Source: Trichoderma breve
Taxonomy: Eukaryota; Ascomycota; Sordariomycetes; Hypocreales; Hypocreaceae
Length of the DNA: 64,000 nucleotides
Reading direction: 5' to 3'
Assembly: GCF_028502605.1 (NCBI RefSeq)
Contig: NC_079236.1
Coordinates: 2,542,001 to 2,606,000, forward strand
Part shown: piece by piece, positions 33,907 through 44,939 of the stretch
Numbering within the stretch: the stretch's first letter is position 1
How the letters are laid out: the number at the start of each line of letters is the position of its first letter
Notes under the pieces: generated by a model
The model's database searches: none
Told to the model about the DNA's origin: nothing
What the model saw: only the letters and a program-made list of their open reading frames with translations
Made by a program: the position numbers and the translations under genes

Positions 33907-35196
33907 TGTGTTTGCCAAAGTGTTGCTTTACTGGATTCATACAAGTCTGAGTTTAACAATCACGAACGAAAAAGCAAATAGGATTCAGCTTCCTGTTGAA
34001 AAACTACCGCACCAGCAGCCTATAACTTCAGTTTGGAATCCTAACCCCTCTTGTGAGTGACTATATGAGTAGTCGTATGCGAAGCATCCAAGGGACCCTG
34101 GCTCGCCCCTGCATACGACATGAACAAATTTCTTTTGCGGCCTAGAATCAGCTTGCCCAGAACTCTGAAACAAATCCACCGTATTAGAAGACCGGTAGAA
34201 GCACTTTTGAAGAATCCTAGGTTACACCAACAACAAACGTTGGAACGTTGCTGGGGGCCTGGCCGCTCCTCCAGTCGGTTCCCCACCTCTCCGCTCGACA
34301 GGCAAAGATTTGGCTGCACAAATCATACGTCGTCCCAATTAAGGCCTGTCCAATGATGTGTCTAGCGTTCTACCCACTGGACAACTGATGGCCGTCGCTC
34401 TAAACCTTGCCGATGTTGTGGGTAATTCCTTATAAAATGGCTTGGTCATTCATTCGGTTCCACGGCCGGGAGTACGCGGTTTGCCTCATGTCCATTGGTG
34501 CAAACTTGGTACTGCTGAGAGGCAGGGCAAGGATGATGAAGACAAACGGCATGAACCTTGGCCCACAAAATGTAATCTGTCAACCAGGTAAGATACGGAG
34601 AATGTACTCCGTAGGCTATAATACCCCAGATACAGTTAGTGATCGTCTATCAGTTTCCCGTCCCGTTATTTAGTCAGACGGATGCACCCGGGGATACCCA
34701 CGCAGCTTATTCCTAGTTGCCTGGTAATTGTCTTCTCCGTTGGACTTTGCACGCTGACCTTGAGCCCTTGTAATACGGATGGACTCTTTTGCCGGAACCC
34801 TGGCGCCCTCCAACGGCCCGGAGGTAAAAGTAGTACCAGTTTTCCGTGCAGAGAGCTCGCATCACCAGGGGCTACAACTATATACGGAGTAGGTTGATGA
34901 ACCGCGGCACAGGGGAGCCCTGCCCCGGGTGATCCCACACTATGTTAGAGCCGGCATAAACCTGGTAACTCGTAGAGTCTGTCTGCACTCCTAGCCATAG
35001 TCGCTTGCCTGGGCAAGCCACTTCATTTGCAAGAAAAGTCTTTACTAGAAAACTTTTATAAGCCGTATTTTTCTAAAAAGTCCGCTGACCCGACTCTAGT
35101 GAGTTGCTCTTTTCACAAAGTCGAGCACGAGTTCTAGACCGGTTGCATATCTTCAGTTTACTTGGCGTCTGTGCGAAGCAGCGGCAACAATTCAAA
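33907..35196. other. Divergent intergenic region in the terpene cluster
   Basis: About 1.3 kb between P450-1 (-) and the rhodopsin-like gene (+). No gene is seen. It includes GC-rich CCGGGG/CCCGGG-type words near 34,686, 34,817 and 34,923 that resemble the core of the inverted repeat in the other divergent promoter of the cluster, and several TACGGAG/CTCCGTA words. Confidence 0.4.
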
Positions 35197-36356
35197 ATGC
35201 CGAACTCTATGGCTCCGGCCATGAATGTGACAATGATAGTTTGCAGTGCACTATCGTTGATCTTCATGAGCCTGCGATTCTTCAGCAAACACCTTGTGTC
35301 GACGAAACTCGGCGTTGATGACGCGGTGCTTCTCTTCTCCTGGGTAAGGTTGCGCCATGTCTTGTCTCTCGGAAACTACCCGACTAACTTTTCCATGTCC
35401 TTTCTAGTTGCTTTTTGTGACATTCATTGTCTTGTCGATTTATGCTACAAAGTTCGGGCTCGGGAAGCACTATGAAGACGCAGATTTAACAAAGCTACCG
35501 CGTCTACTATACCTATTACCGATTGGCCAATTCTTTGCCGTCATCTCGGTTGCCGTGTCCAAGTCCTCCTTCATCTTGACACTACTGAAGCTAGTGACCG
35601 TGACCTGGCAAAAGGCCGCGTTGTGGTTCATGCTTGTGACCATCAATGGGTCCATGTTCAGCATTGCCGTCGTCCAGTTCTTTCAATGCTCGGTTCCACC
35701 TACTCCAGGATGCGTCCAGAACGATGCTGTCATTGGGTTGGGATCGTACGCAGCAGGGTACTCGGCCACCATGGATTTAGTCCTTACGGCATTCCCAGCC
35801 ATTGTTATCTGGAACCTGCAGATGAAGAGTAGTGACAAGTTTGGTATCATTGCCTCTATGAGCTTGGGTATAGTGTAAGTCGCCTCACACCTTGAATATG
35901 TCATTGACTTCGGACTTTGGAGTATTTGCTAACTTTAAAACTTGCAGAGCCGGCGTGGTGGGTATCTATAAGACTTCCACAATTGGCCTTGTTGCCCGTA
36001 ACGCAGACTTTACCTACGGAACGGCCTTCCCCCTGATCTGGCTTTCTGCCGAGGTCAGTGCAACTGTCATCGCCGCCTCCATTCCCTTCTTCAGGCCGCT
36101 GGTCCGCATGATTAAGGGTACAGAGGCGAAGGACTCTTCCTACGCCTTGTCCAAAGTCAGCCGGCCTGGCACAAACCCTCTCAACAGAACCCACGAACAA
36201 CTAGAAGACGATAATAGAAGCGACCAGTATATCTTGAAGCCGGGCTCAAACAATATCTTGCGCGAGACAACTTACACCGTACAGCACAGCTACGAGGGCG
36301 AAGATAAAGCTAGCTATACTGACCACTCTCAGCGAGGACACGGTAATGCTTACTAG
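35197..36356 (+). CDS. Rhodopsin-domain (SAT4-like) integral membrane protein
   Basis: Exons 35197-35343, 35408-35874 and 35948-36356 give 340 residues. It belongs to the large fungal seven-helix family often called integral membrane protein, SAT4-like or fungal rhodopsin domain. Members are common next to biosynthetic clusters and in the PTH11 GPCR-like group, with mostly unknown function. Seen are LGVDDAVLLFSW after helix 1, SKSSFILTLLKL, a WxxML..NGSMFSIAVVQFFQC helix, PGCVQNDAV in the loop, SATMDLVLTAFPAIVIWNLQM and the closing helix LSAEVSATVIAASIPFFRPL. The cytosolic tail of about 75 residues is polar. Both introns end in AG after short pyrimidine runs and restore the family frame. A sensor or transport-associated role in the cluster is only inferred. 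Confidence 0.85.
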
Positions 36357-36654
36357 TGTGTGATCCTGTGACAGTCAAAGTGGTGTATGAATTTTGAGTA
36401 TTACTTAAGAAGGAAATAGAATTAATTAATGGCTACAGTGCCTTTCGTCTATACAAGTTGCCAATTTCCACAAGTGATGCCGTTTCTAAAAACTAGACTC
36501 AAACTTCCTAGCGCCCGAATGATAACTCAGATTCGCTTGTTCCCGTTTTCCTGATTTTCCCGCCTCCTCGAGTTCTAGAACCACTTAGTGTTCGAATGAG
36601 CGAGATTTCCCCTGATTGCTCTGCCACACTCATAACTCCATCGCAACAAGGAAT

Positions 36655-38417
36655 CTAATCCTCCTCAGGGGAAGACATGTGACCAGATGCCAATGTGAGT
36701 TGGCACATGAGCGGCTTTTTCTCCCAAAGGACATAGGCATTTTGCTCATCCCAGTCCGAGGCGCCCTCCACACCGTCGCAAATTTCTATATTAAACTTGA
36801 ACAAGAGGCGAGCAAGGATGAGTTGCGTCTCCCGCATGGCCATGTTCTGACCCAAGCAGTCCCGAGGTCCGAAGGCAAAGGGGCGCCAGCACTCACGGTT
36901 GTCGCCGCTATAGACAGGGTCGTTGAGCCAGCGCTCAGGGACGAAGCTGTCAGGATCCCGGAAGTTATCGGGGTTACGGTAGGTAGCATAGTGGTGGACG
37001 GAGACACGAGTTCCACCGGGGACGGGGCCTCCAGGCATATTCATCCCTGATGCGTGGCTCGGCACCACTCTTGGAACTCCGACTGGCACCGGGGGATATA
37101 ACCGGAGTGCTTCCTTGATACCTTCCAAAAGGGTTAAGTACATGCATATGAATTCAATTGGATTTGTGAAGTGGCTACCGTGTCAGGTACTTACATGCGT
37201 TCAGATATACGAGTTCCGCGGCACTCTGGAAACTGATTTCCTCCTGAGACCGAAACTTTGCGCGTATCTCTCTCAGGAGTAAACCCAGCTTTTCTTCGTT
37301 TTTGAGCAGGTAATATGTCACACCGGAAAGTGTGGTGCCTATGAAATCAGAAATTAAATCCCTATACTTCTACAGCAACGGGTAATTGAAAAGTTCGGGG
37401 AAATACCAATTGTTTCACTGCCTGCTAACATGAAGACATCGCCGTGGCAGTGCATTTCCTCTAGAGTCAGTTGTTTGTCTAAATCTGCGTCAAGAACCAA
37501 GCTCCAGATATCTGCTTCGTCTGACCCTTTCTGGAGTCTCCTATCGACACGATCGGCAGAATGCTTGAAGTGGTTATACTTCATCTGCTTGATGGATTGT
37601 GGTTCCAATACGTTGAAAGCGAAATCCAGGATCCCGTAATATTGAATTATTTGTGCAATAGGAATGACCTTGATAGAGTCAAACACCGCTTCAACCCACT
37701 TTGAGTATCGGTTGCTTTGGAGGAGGCCGAGCGGTTCTCCAAAAGTGAGGTGCCCCATGATGTCGAACGCTGTGAATTGGTACAACTCAACCATGTTTAC
37801 ACTCTCACCATGGGCGGAAGTTTCATTCAATGAGGAAAGCAACTGATCGATATTCTTCTGGAAGATTGGCTCCTGTCGCTTCAGGGCTCGCTCCGAAAAC
37901 GCTGGTGCAAAAACCTGCCTGAAGCGACGGTGATCCTCATGTGCTGGTGCGCTGTTGATGCCATAGACACCTGGTGCGTTTTTGTTAACCCTGCTCAAGA
38001 TATCTTTCGCCTATTTGGAGCCTCACCATTATACGGCGCCACAAACCACTCTCTCGCCTTTGGGAATTCTCGGCCACCCCTTTCATGGCCATGGATTGCC
38101 CTCCAGGCGGCACCGCTGCCGTCCATGTAGCTCAATTCGTTTGGCCCATAGCGGACGACCGGGCCGTACTTGGAGTGGAGTTTTTGCATCCATTGCACCT
38201 GTCGTCCGGAGATAGCAGAGATCCAAAATGGAATACAACTCAAGGAGGTGTACCATGGACCCGGGAATCTTGACAAAGGGTGCAACGTCACTGAGTAGAT
38301 AGCAGACACGACCCAGTACAAAACACCGGAGAACGTGATGGCAATCAAGACATGGCTCGCTGAGACAGTGCCAAGTGCCGGGCTACTGTAAAGAGAAGAC
38401 AAGTCTAGCAAGGCCAT
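36655..38417 (-). CDS. Cytochrome P450 monooxygenase 2 (isotrichodermin C-15 hydroxylase-like)
   Basis: Exons on the minus strand are 38417-38027, 37970-37407, 37338-37195 and 37121-36655, giving 521 residues. The N-terminal membrane anchor (VLIAITFSGVLYWVVSAIYSV) is followed by HPLSRFPGPWYTSLS, a typical fungal P450 hinge. The I-helix AGSETIGTTLSG and the K-helix segment NACIKEALRLYPPVPVGVPR are each completed by splicing. PERW and the haem loop FAFGPRDCLGQNMA are intact. Overall pattern fits the CYP65-like group that includes trichothecene C-15 hydroxylases. The true substrate is unknown; adjacency to a terpene cyclase suggests a terpene. All three junctions restore the family frame. It is divergent from the cyclase, sharing a 719-bp promoter region. 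Confidence 0.92.
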
Positions 38418-39136
38418 GGTAGTGATAAGTATACTCGTATTGGCCTCAACTATACTCTACTGTGTACAGAATGGAATTCTAGAAAACTGTCTTGCAGGAC
38501 GACATTAATACTACTCTGCTACCGGCAGAATGGGATTCCATCATTCGCTTGTGGCAGCCAGCAGAAGGATGGTCGGGGCCATTTACTGCGACGTCCGCAC
38601 CCGGTAATTACAATTGCCGCGAATACCTTGCAGGGATCGCTATTTTCTGACAGGTACGGCGTAATACGGGGAGACGTTAAGCCCCCCCCCTATGTATGTA
38701 ACCTGCACTTGAGGGCGGGACACGAGATGTGGATAGACAAAAGAGATAGGGGAACGTTATCCGTATGTATGTCAGAATCCTTAAGAAATTTAGGGGGGCG
38801 GCACATGTAAGGTCAAGCGCGCAGAATGGACTCGGCCCAACAACCTGGTTTAAAAGCCGGAAGTGAGCCGTTACCTGTCAGACCGGCTAACTGCCCAAAC
38901 CGGGGTACCAATCCCGGCATCTGGGATGGCGTCTGGAGTCCGATTGCAGGGGTCTGAATTCGATGCCGGGTAGGAATACGCTGAAAGAAATGGATGGTTT
39001 ATAGGGTCTTGGTAGAAACAAAGTTACCTGTGCCTGACACTCAGATGAATATAAATATAAGTGTCTAGAACAACGAAAAGAAAAAAAACACAACTACAAC
39101 TTTTATCAACAACTTGCCACATTTCCACCAAGCACA
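38418..39136. promoter_or_regulatory. Bidirectional promoter between P450-2 and terpene cyclase
   Basis: A shared 719-bp upstream region. A TATA-like ATATAAATATAA lies at about 39,049-39,060, roughly 80 bp before the cyclase ATG. An inverted repeat CCGGG(8)CCCGG sits at 38,900-38,917, a layout compatible with a zinc-cluster regulator, though the binding protein is unknown. A C9-10 run lies near 38,682. Confidence 0.5.
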
Positions 39137-40482
39137 ATGCCAAACTCTCAACTACCGGAGACAACTTGTCAGAAGATCAGACTCCCAGCGCTTGAAGCGG
39201 GATGGAGATGGCCTAGACTTGTGAGCTCCTACTTGGAAGAAGTCGAAGAGGAGTGTTTGAAATGGTCGGCGAGTTTTACCGCCTTTGATCACGAAACACA
39301 ATGTCTTATTCATGAGAAAGGAAAACTCAGTTTGTCTCCCAATTCTGCGCCCTGACTGTCAATTGTGCTGTTCGAGCTAACCAAAGGAACCTGTGAAGAT
39401 CTCCTTGCGGGCATGTGCTATGCAAGAATGACGAAAGGTGAGACATGTCCTATTCTAAGTCTCCATTATTCGAATGATACTTACATGTTTCAAAACAGAG
39501 CAAATCAGGTCTGGATGCGAGCTTATGCACCTTTTCTTCATGTTCGACGAATACTCCGACAAGGCATCTCCCGAAGAAGTTCTTTATCAGGCCCAGGTCA
39601 TGATTGATACTCTCAAAAGTCCTGAGACGCCTCGACCGAAGGGGGAATGGATCGGAGGTGAAATAATACGACAGTAAGTGGCAAAGTCATATAGCTGCAG
39701 CGATCCCATGCTTAGAGCTTACTTATCAATTTAGATTCTTGCTTCACCTTCCTAGTACTGCTACCGAGACATTTCGGGCTAGATTCGGTGCGACTTGGAT
39801 ACAATATGTTCACTCTGTTGTCCAACAGGCTCAATTCAGATCAGAGTCACGTATCCTGGATTTGGAAGACTTTCTTGCTGTCAGACGCCATACCTCTGGC
39901 GCACCATCCACGATTGCCTTTTACGAAATGAACAGTGACATTCCGGATGATATCCGAGAACATCCTGTCATTCGTGAACTGGAAGTCTTGGCGGTGGACC
40001 TCATCGTTATTGCCAATGTGGGTACATGTAACCTTTCCAGATGATGAACACGCGTATGCGACGGTGTGTACCAGGGCTCTTACTGATTACGCATGTAGGA
40101 CATCCTATCATACAACAAGGAGCAGGCCATAGGAGACGACGAGCACAACATCGTTACCATCCTCATGAGCCAGTACAACCTTGATGTCCAACAAGGCATC
40201 GATATGGCAGGAGACCTGGCCGATGAGAAGATGGACAGGTTCTACTACCTGTACCCGCAAGTCCCACGATACGTAGGGCCTGTAGATTTGGAAGTCCAGA
40301 CCCTTGTGGATGGCATGGCTCAGTGCGTTAGTGGTGTATTCCATTGGAGCTATGAGAGTCAACGATATTTTGGGAAACGCGGGATGGAAATCAAGAGAAC
40401 CCGACAACTACGACTCTTGCCCAAGGTGAAGACGAATGACTTCGCAGGTACTGTACCTGTGAATGACGTCTTGATATTGTAA
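39137..40482 (+). CDS. Class I terpene cyclase (sesquiterpene synthase-like)
   Basis: Five exons, 39137-39329, 39387-39437, 39499-39673, 39735-40017 and 40099-40482, give 361 residues, the usual size of fungal single-domain terpene cyclases. The enzyme ionises a prenyl diphosphate (probably farnesyl diphosphate) and cyclises it. The aspartate-rich metal motif is FDEYSD, with Asp near residue 98. The NSE metal motif NDILSYNKE (about 234-242) is built exactly across the last intron. An RY pair (SQRYFG, about 324-325) lies near the C-terminus, as in many fungal cyclases. Intron 1 (39330-39386, GTTTGT donor) is the weakest junction; the others have good GT-AG signals. The product cannot be predicted. 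It pairs divergently with P450-2. Confidence 0.9.
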
Positions 40483-42020
40483 ATTAAGGGGGTATCATGT
40501 AATATAATAACCGAAGAATGGAGGACAGAGAGGCAATGTACAATACGAAAAGAAGATGGGATAGAAGATCAGGTAGAGACGTCCGCAGGGAGAACAAGGG
40601 TTGGAAAAGATTAGACATAGAGACCAAGGGATAGACAGGGGAAAGATAGGAGTTCATAGACAAGCAGCTAAGTAATAAGTGTACAAAACATTACCAATTG
40701 TATGTTTCAGTCTCTACAAGGAGGCTTATCCAGGCGGAAATAGAACGGCTTGGGTGAGTTTGAGCGCAGGGTTTGAGTCTATTAGCTAGGGGTGCTGACC
40801 TCATCATACATACCATGTAAATGAACTCCAATGACTGACAACCTGTGTGCCTCGACATTGGGCATCAATATTCAGGTTATGGAGATAATCCTCCAGCATC
40901 TGTTTTGCCAGGGACACCGTCGTAAACTTTGGATTTTCAAGTTGAATTGCCGTGTAAATAGAAAACGCATGAATTTGGACCTCACTATTTGTAACTAACA
41001 AGTTTCTGATCTATGAATCCACCTACAAAGAAGATGAACAGTTCTCATCGCCAAGCTGCCAATGTACTCCAGGGTGAGCTAGGAACATGAAAGTTACATA
41101 TATGTATACATGCCAGCGTACTAGAACGACTCGGGACAGAAGGTAGTACAGTCCCAGTTTGTATGTGCTTGATGAGGACGGCAATTGGCCTTAAATTGAC
41201 AGAGTTGACTAGCTGCAAAGGAGAGATAGAAAATACCGATGGATATAACGACTGGCAATAATAACTTGTAGGTGCATACACCGGTTCGTCAACTTATCTA
41301 TGCGAAAGACAACCCTTTATGTAGGACTACATACGTACAGGTATTTATTTACTGAAGTAGTATATATCCAACTCCTTGAGTACACGTATGTGCTACTATT
41401 ACTATTCTTTTCTATTATTTATCTATACTCTGATTATACTCAGCAGCGCCAGATATTATCATTACGTGTAGCTTTGAGCATGAGATGCGGGATGCTGAAT
41501 AGCAACTGGGCGTTCTGAATGGGCAGTCCCCCGCATGTGTCTGATCGCAGAGCCTCATTCATACCTAACCGCATATACCCCACGCATGCCTTGCGAACAA
41601 AACAATCTAGAATCCAATAGAGCTATGCCACGTAAATGACCTTTTGTCAAAAATCAAATATGCAGACATGTAGTATTGTCAGATCATTATGACGAGCTAC
41701 AAACCAATAGCAATTGACATAAGTCTGGGACTATTGCAGTTGCATTTTAATTGGGTTGCATCTTGACAGCTGAAGCGGCACAATTTCAGCCGCAGTCAAG
41801 TTGAATTCACCAATAGCAGTGAAGCCCCTCCTGCAAGACGGCTCATAGCTTATTCAACTTGACAGGCCATATTTCGAAATGCCCAATATATCTGTGTGTA
41901 ACCTGACGGGTGTATCTCTGTTGAACTCTATATAAACTGGCAAGTTTCCAGGAATAACCTGGTTGACTTTACATCTCTATCCTCATCAACTTACATATAT
42001 CAGCTTGAACCACTTCAACC
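40483..42020. other. Intergenic region between terpene cluster and NLR-like island
   Basis: About 1.5 kb, AT-rich in parts. A 65-codon ORF (40804-41001, -) is the only protein-like frame and has no recognised domain. A TATATAAA box at about 41,929 lies roughly 90 bp before the ATG of the next gene. An imperfect hairpin (CTTGAC...GCGGC / GCCGC...GTCAAG) occurs near 41,765-41,803. Confidence 0.45.
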
Positions 42021-43773
42021 ATGTCAGCCAATCCACCCCCCAACAGATCCTACAGCCGCGATTCATACACGATTGCATGGATCAGCGCGCTGCCCCATGA
42101 ACAAACGGCAGCAATTGGCATGCTTGATAATCAGCATGCGCGGCCTCATGATTTCATTCAGCCTCCAAATGACAGCAATTCCTATTCCTGGGGCGACATT
42201 AACTCCTTTAACATAGTTATTGCTTCGCTTCCTGCTGGGGAATATGGAACTGCTTCCGCTGCTGGTACCGCCGTCACTACCTTATTGTCCTTCCCTCAAG
42301 TTCGATTTGGGCTCATGGTTGGTATCGGAGCCGGCGTCCCTAGACCAGGCAGAGACGTTCGTCTTGGTGATATTGTTGTGAGCCGTCCAGAGGGAACCAG
42401 CGGCGGCGTGGTTCAATATGACTTTGGCAAGGCCCTTCAGGGAGGAGAATTCCGACGTACCGGATTTCTAAATAGTCCTCCTAGGGTTCTTCGCAGTGCG
42501 GTCACTAACTTGCAAGCACGCCATGGTCTCCAAGAACCCCAAGTCCCCCAATACCTTGAACAAATGGTCAACAGGTTTCCCCGTCTTGGTCAACCAAACA
42601 ATGGTGGTCCGAGTTATACCTTCCAGGGACTTATGAATGACAGACTCTTCAACGCTACATACCCCCACGAGGGGGGCGACGATTGTTCAAATTGTGATCC
42701 AACACAACTGCAAAGACGTGTCAAGAGGGACTCAACTAACCCTGTGATTCATTATGGAGTTATTGCATCGGGAAATATGCTCATCAGAGATCCAAAAGTA
42801 CGCGCGGAAATGGTCCAACGGACAGGGGAAGACTGCATCTGTTTTGAGATGGAAGCAGCTGGATTAATGAACCAGTTCCCTTGCCTGGTTATCCGTGGCA
42901 TATGCGATTATGCAGACTCGCATAAAAACGATCAATGGCAGCGGTATGCGGCAGCAACAGCGGCAGCCTATACCAAAGAACTCATTGGGCTTCTTCCGGC
43001 CCAAGCTGTTGCGGAGACGGATACGGCCGCTGGTGTTGTGAACCCCGGACAAAATCCCACTCCCACTCCCACTCCCGTCCCAACTATCAACCCCAGTCCT
43101 GGACAGACCACTCCTGCACAGACCCCTAATCCCGGTCAGACACCAAGCAACGGCGATATTCGGCAATTGCGTGATGATGTTGCAGGGTTGTCTAGGCAAA
43201 TGAATACCGTCATCCAGATGCTCCAGTCCTCCCCGCCTGGTAATTCAGGTAGTGGATCCGGTGGTGCAGGCTCTTCTGGAGGAGCCTCTGGGGGAGCTTC
43301 TGGAGGAAATGCTCCTGGAGAAGTTACTTCTGGAGGACCGGGGGGCACGGTAAGTTTATGCATTCATTGATAGTGGCCGCTTGACTGATGTGTTATAATA
43401 GCATATTTCCGGAAATAGATGGTACGGTTTTGCTTTGGCAGAACAAGTGGAAGCGGCTCAAAGAAGAAATCCTGACAGGTTTAGAGACGACCTCGTCAAG
43501 GCCATTACGTTTATTGGCGATACCGTTTTTAACTGGAGAGCGGATCAGAACAGTCAGGTGGCTCAGTTTTTCTCGACTCATAGTATCCGGCTGCGTTTTT
43601 CTGCGGATGAGCCGGGGACTACGGATGATCCTCTTAAGGGGCTTCCAATAAGCTCTCCGAGGCGGCTTGAGTTTGTTTGTCGGAGCTACAGGTTTTTCGG
43701 TGGTATGAATGAGCATTTTTGCAGGGTGTTTACCCTTTGGCGTATTGCTGTTGAGTTTATGGGGATGGAGTAG
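42021..43773 (+). CDS. PNP_UDP-domain protein with unrecognised C-terminal domain
   Basis: Exons 42021-43349 and 43402-43773 give 566 residues. Residues about 15-320 form a nucleoside-phosphorylase-like (PNP_UDP) domain of the kind found at the N-terminus of fungal NLR/STAND proteins: YTIAWISALPHEQTAA, LMVGIGAGVP, RLGDIVVSRP, a CSNCD knuckle before VIHYGVIASGN, CFEMEAAGLMNQFPCLVIRG and CDYADSHKNDQWQ. A Pro/Thr-rich linker with short repeats, a possible coiled coil (RQLRDDVAGLSRQMNTVIQML) and a Gly/Ser-rich linker follow. The final ~120 residues (from NRWYGFALAEQVEAAQRR) form a folded-looking domain I cannot assign. There is no NB-ARC, NACHT, ankyrin, TPR or WD region. Enzymatic nucleosidase activity is plausible since the EMEA and D-x-x-D-S-H-K motifs are intact. 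Confidence 0.82.
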
Positions 43774-44533
43774 CGAAGAGGTACAATTCCTCATCGGAGC
43801 ATTTGTAGCATTACTACTGAGGAGAAGTATATACACAAATTGAATCGTCAAACAGATTGCCTGAAATGCATGAGCATTGCCAAGCTATTAAACAGATTGT
43901 TGTAAACAGCCCAATGCAGACTTACCGCCACCTTTCAATCTTGGGCGATGGCTTCTCCAACAGGGGGGCCGCGAGAACATGGAGCCAAAGTATTCATGTG
44001 TGCTACGCTCACATATAACCACCAACTGTCAACACACAGAATGGATGAGAAGCTCGATAGCACTGGCTCCAAAGTAGAAACTTTCTTCGTGCAAGGCGGT
44101 CGAATGAAATAAGACGAATAACAGGATGACAAGAAATGGGTGAGCCAGCTCTACAATATACTGCAGATCAGAAATAATGAAAACGCCTTAAAACGAACAT
44201 ATGTGCTTCCTAAAGTTATATCAACAGAATACTGATGAGAAATGAGCATTTAAAAGCTATTTCAAGGGGCAATTGGGGAAGAAATGTCGGCATATTCAAG
44301 AACAAGTCAGGAAATCATTTCCTCAAGCTACTGCGGCCAAGTCTAGCTTGAAATAAAGCTTCAAAAGTACTTAGGAGTAGATTTAAGGCGTAAAATTGTC
44401 TCGAAGTTTCTATATAAATCGAGGAGATGAACTTCCTCGACATTAAAAGCCTGAGCTAGCCTTGTCTCAGTCACTAAATCGGACTCTCAATCTATCATGG
44501 GGTTCGTCAAAAAGCTCCCGCAAATAAATCAAG
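43774..44533. other. Convergent intergenic region, no gene seen
   Basis: About 760 bp, AT-rich, between the 3' ends of the PNP-domain gene (+) and the small secreted protein gene (-). Only short ORFs lie here, without features. Confidence 0.45.
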
Positions 44534-44939
44534 TCATGGCAGCATAAATTTATTAGGACAGGAAAGTCTCCAGCCCCGAGGAGTTCCATAGAGCTCATAA
44601 CACGACGAATCGCCTGGGGGAATGATTAAGGGACACCAGTCTCCGTGCTCAATCCAAATCAGAACTGATAGATGAAATTTTAGAACATTTCTTCTCCACT
44701 CAAAAACGTAGAATGGATTTTTGGCTTGGAAACTTACGGTCACACTCAAGAGAATAAGACTTGACGGATGCAAAATTAGAAGAGACCGTGTGGTACGTGA
44801 TTAGGTCGGGAATAATCACCCCCTCCCTTCCCTCACTACACTGCGTATCCGTGAATGTATCAAATGAGCCGAGATTTTGGCTATAGATGCCAGTAGCACA
44901 AGCAATTGAAAGGAAGGCTGCGGCAGAAAAGGTGCGCAT
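44534..44939 (-). CDS. Small secreted cysteine-rich protein
   Basis: Two exons, 44939-44738 and 44664-44534, with a 73-bp GTAAGT...CAG intron, give 110 residues. MRTFSAAAFLSIACATGIYS is a good signal peptide. The mature part of about 90 residues has five Cys (after TDTQ, SLE, GDW, GDSS and WRLS), giving an effector-like or antimicrobial-like small protein. The reading frame ends on both sides of the intron only fit when it is removed, and the second exon continues the Cys-rich pattern. I do not recognise the family. Candidate roles, by analogy only, are interaction with a host, a plant or a competing microbe. An in-frame upstream ATG at 45035 would put a non-signal extension ahead of the signal peptide. 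Confidence 0.62.
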
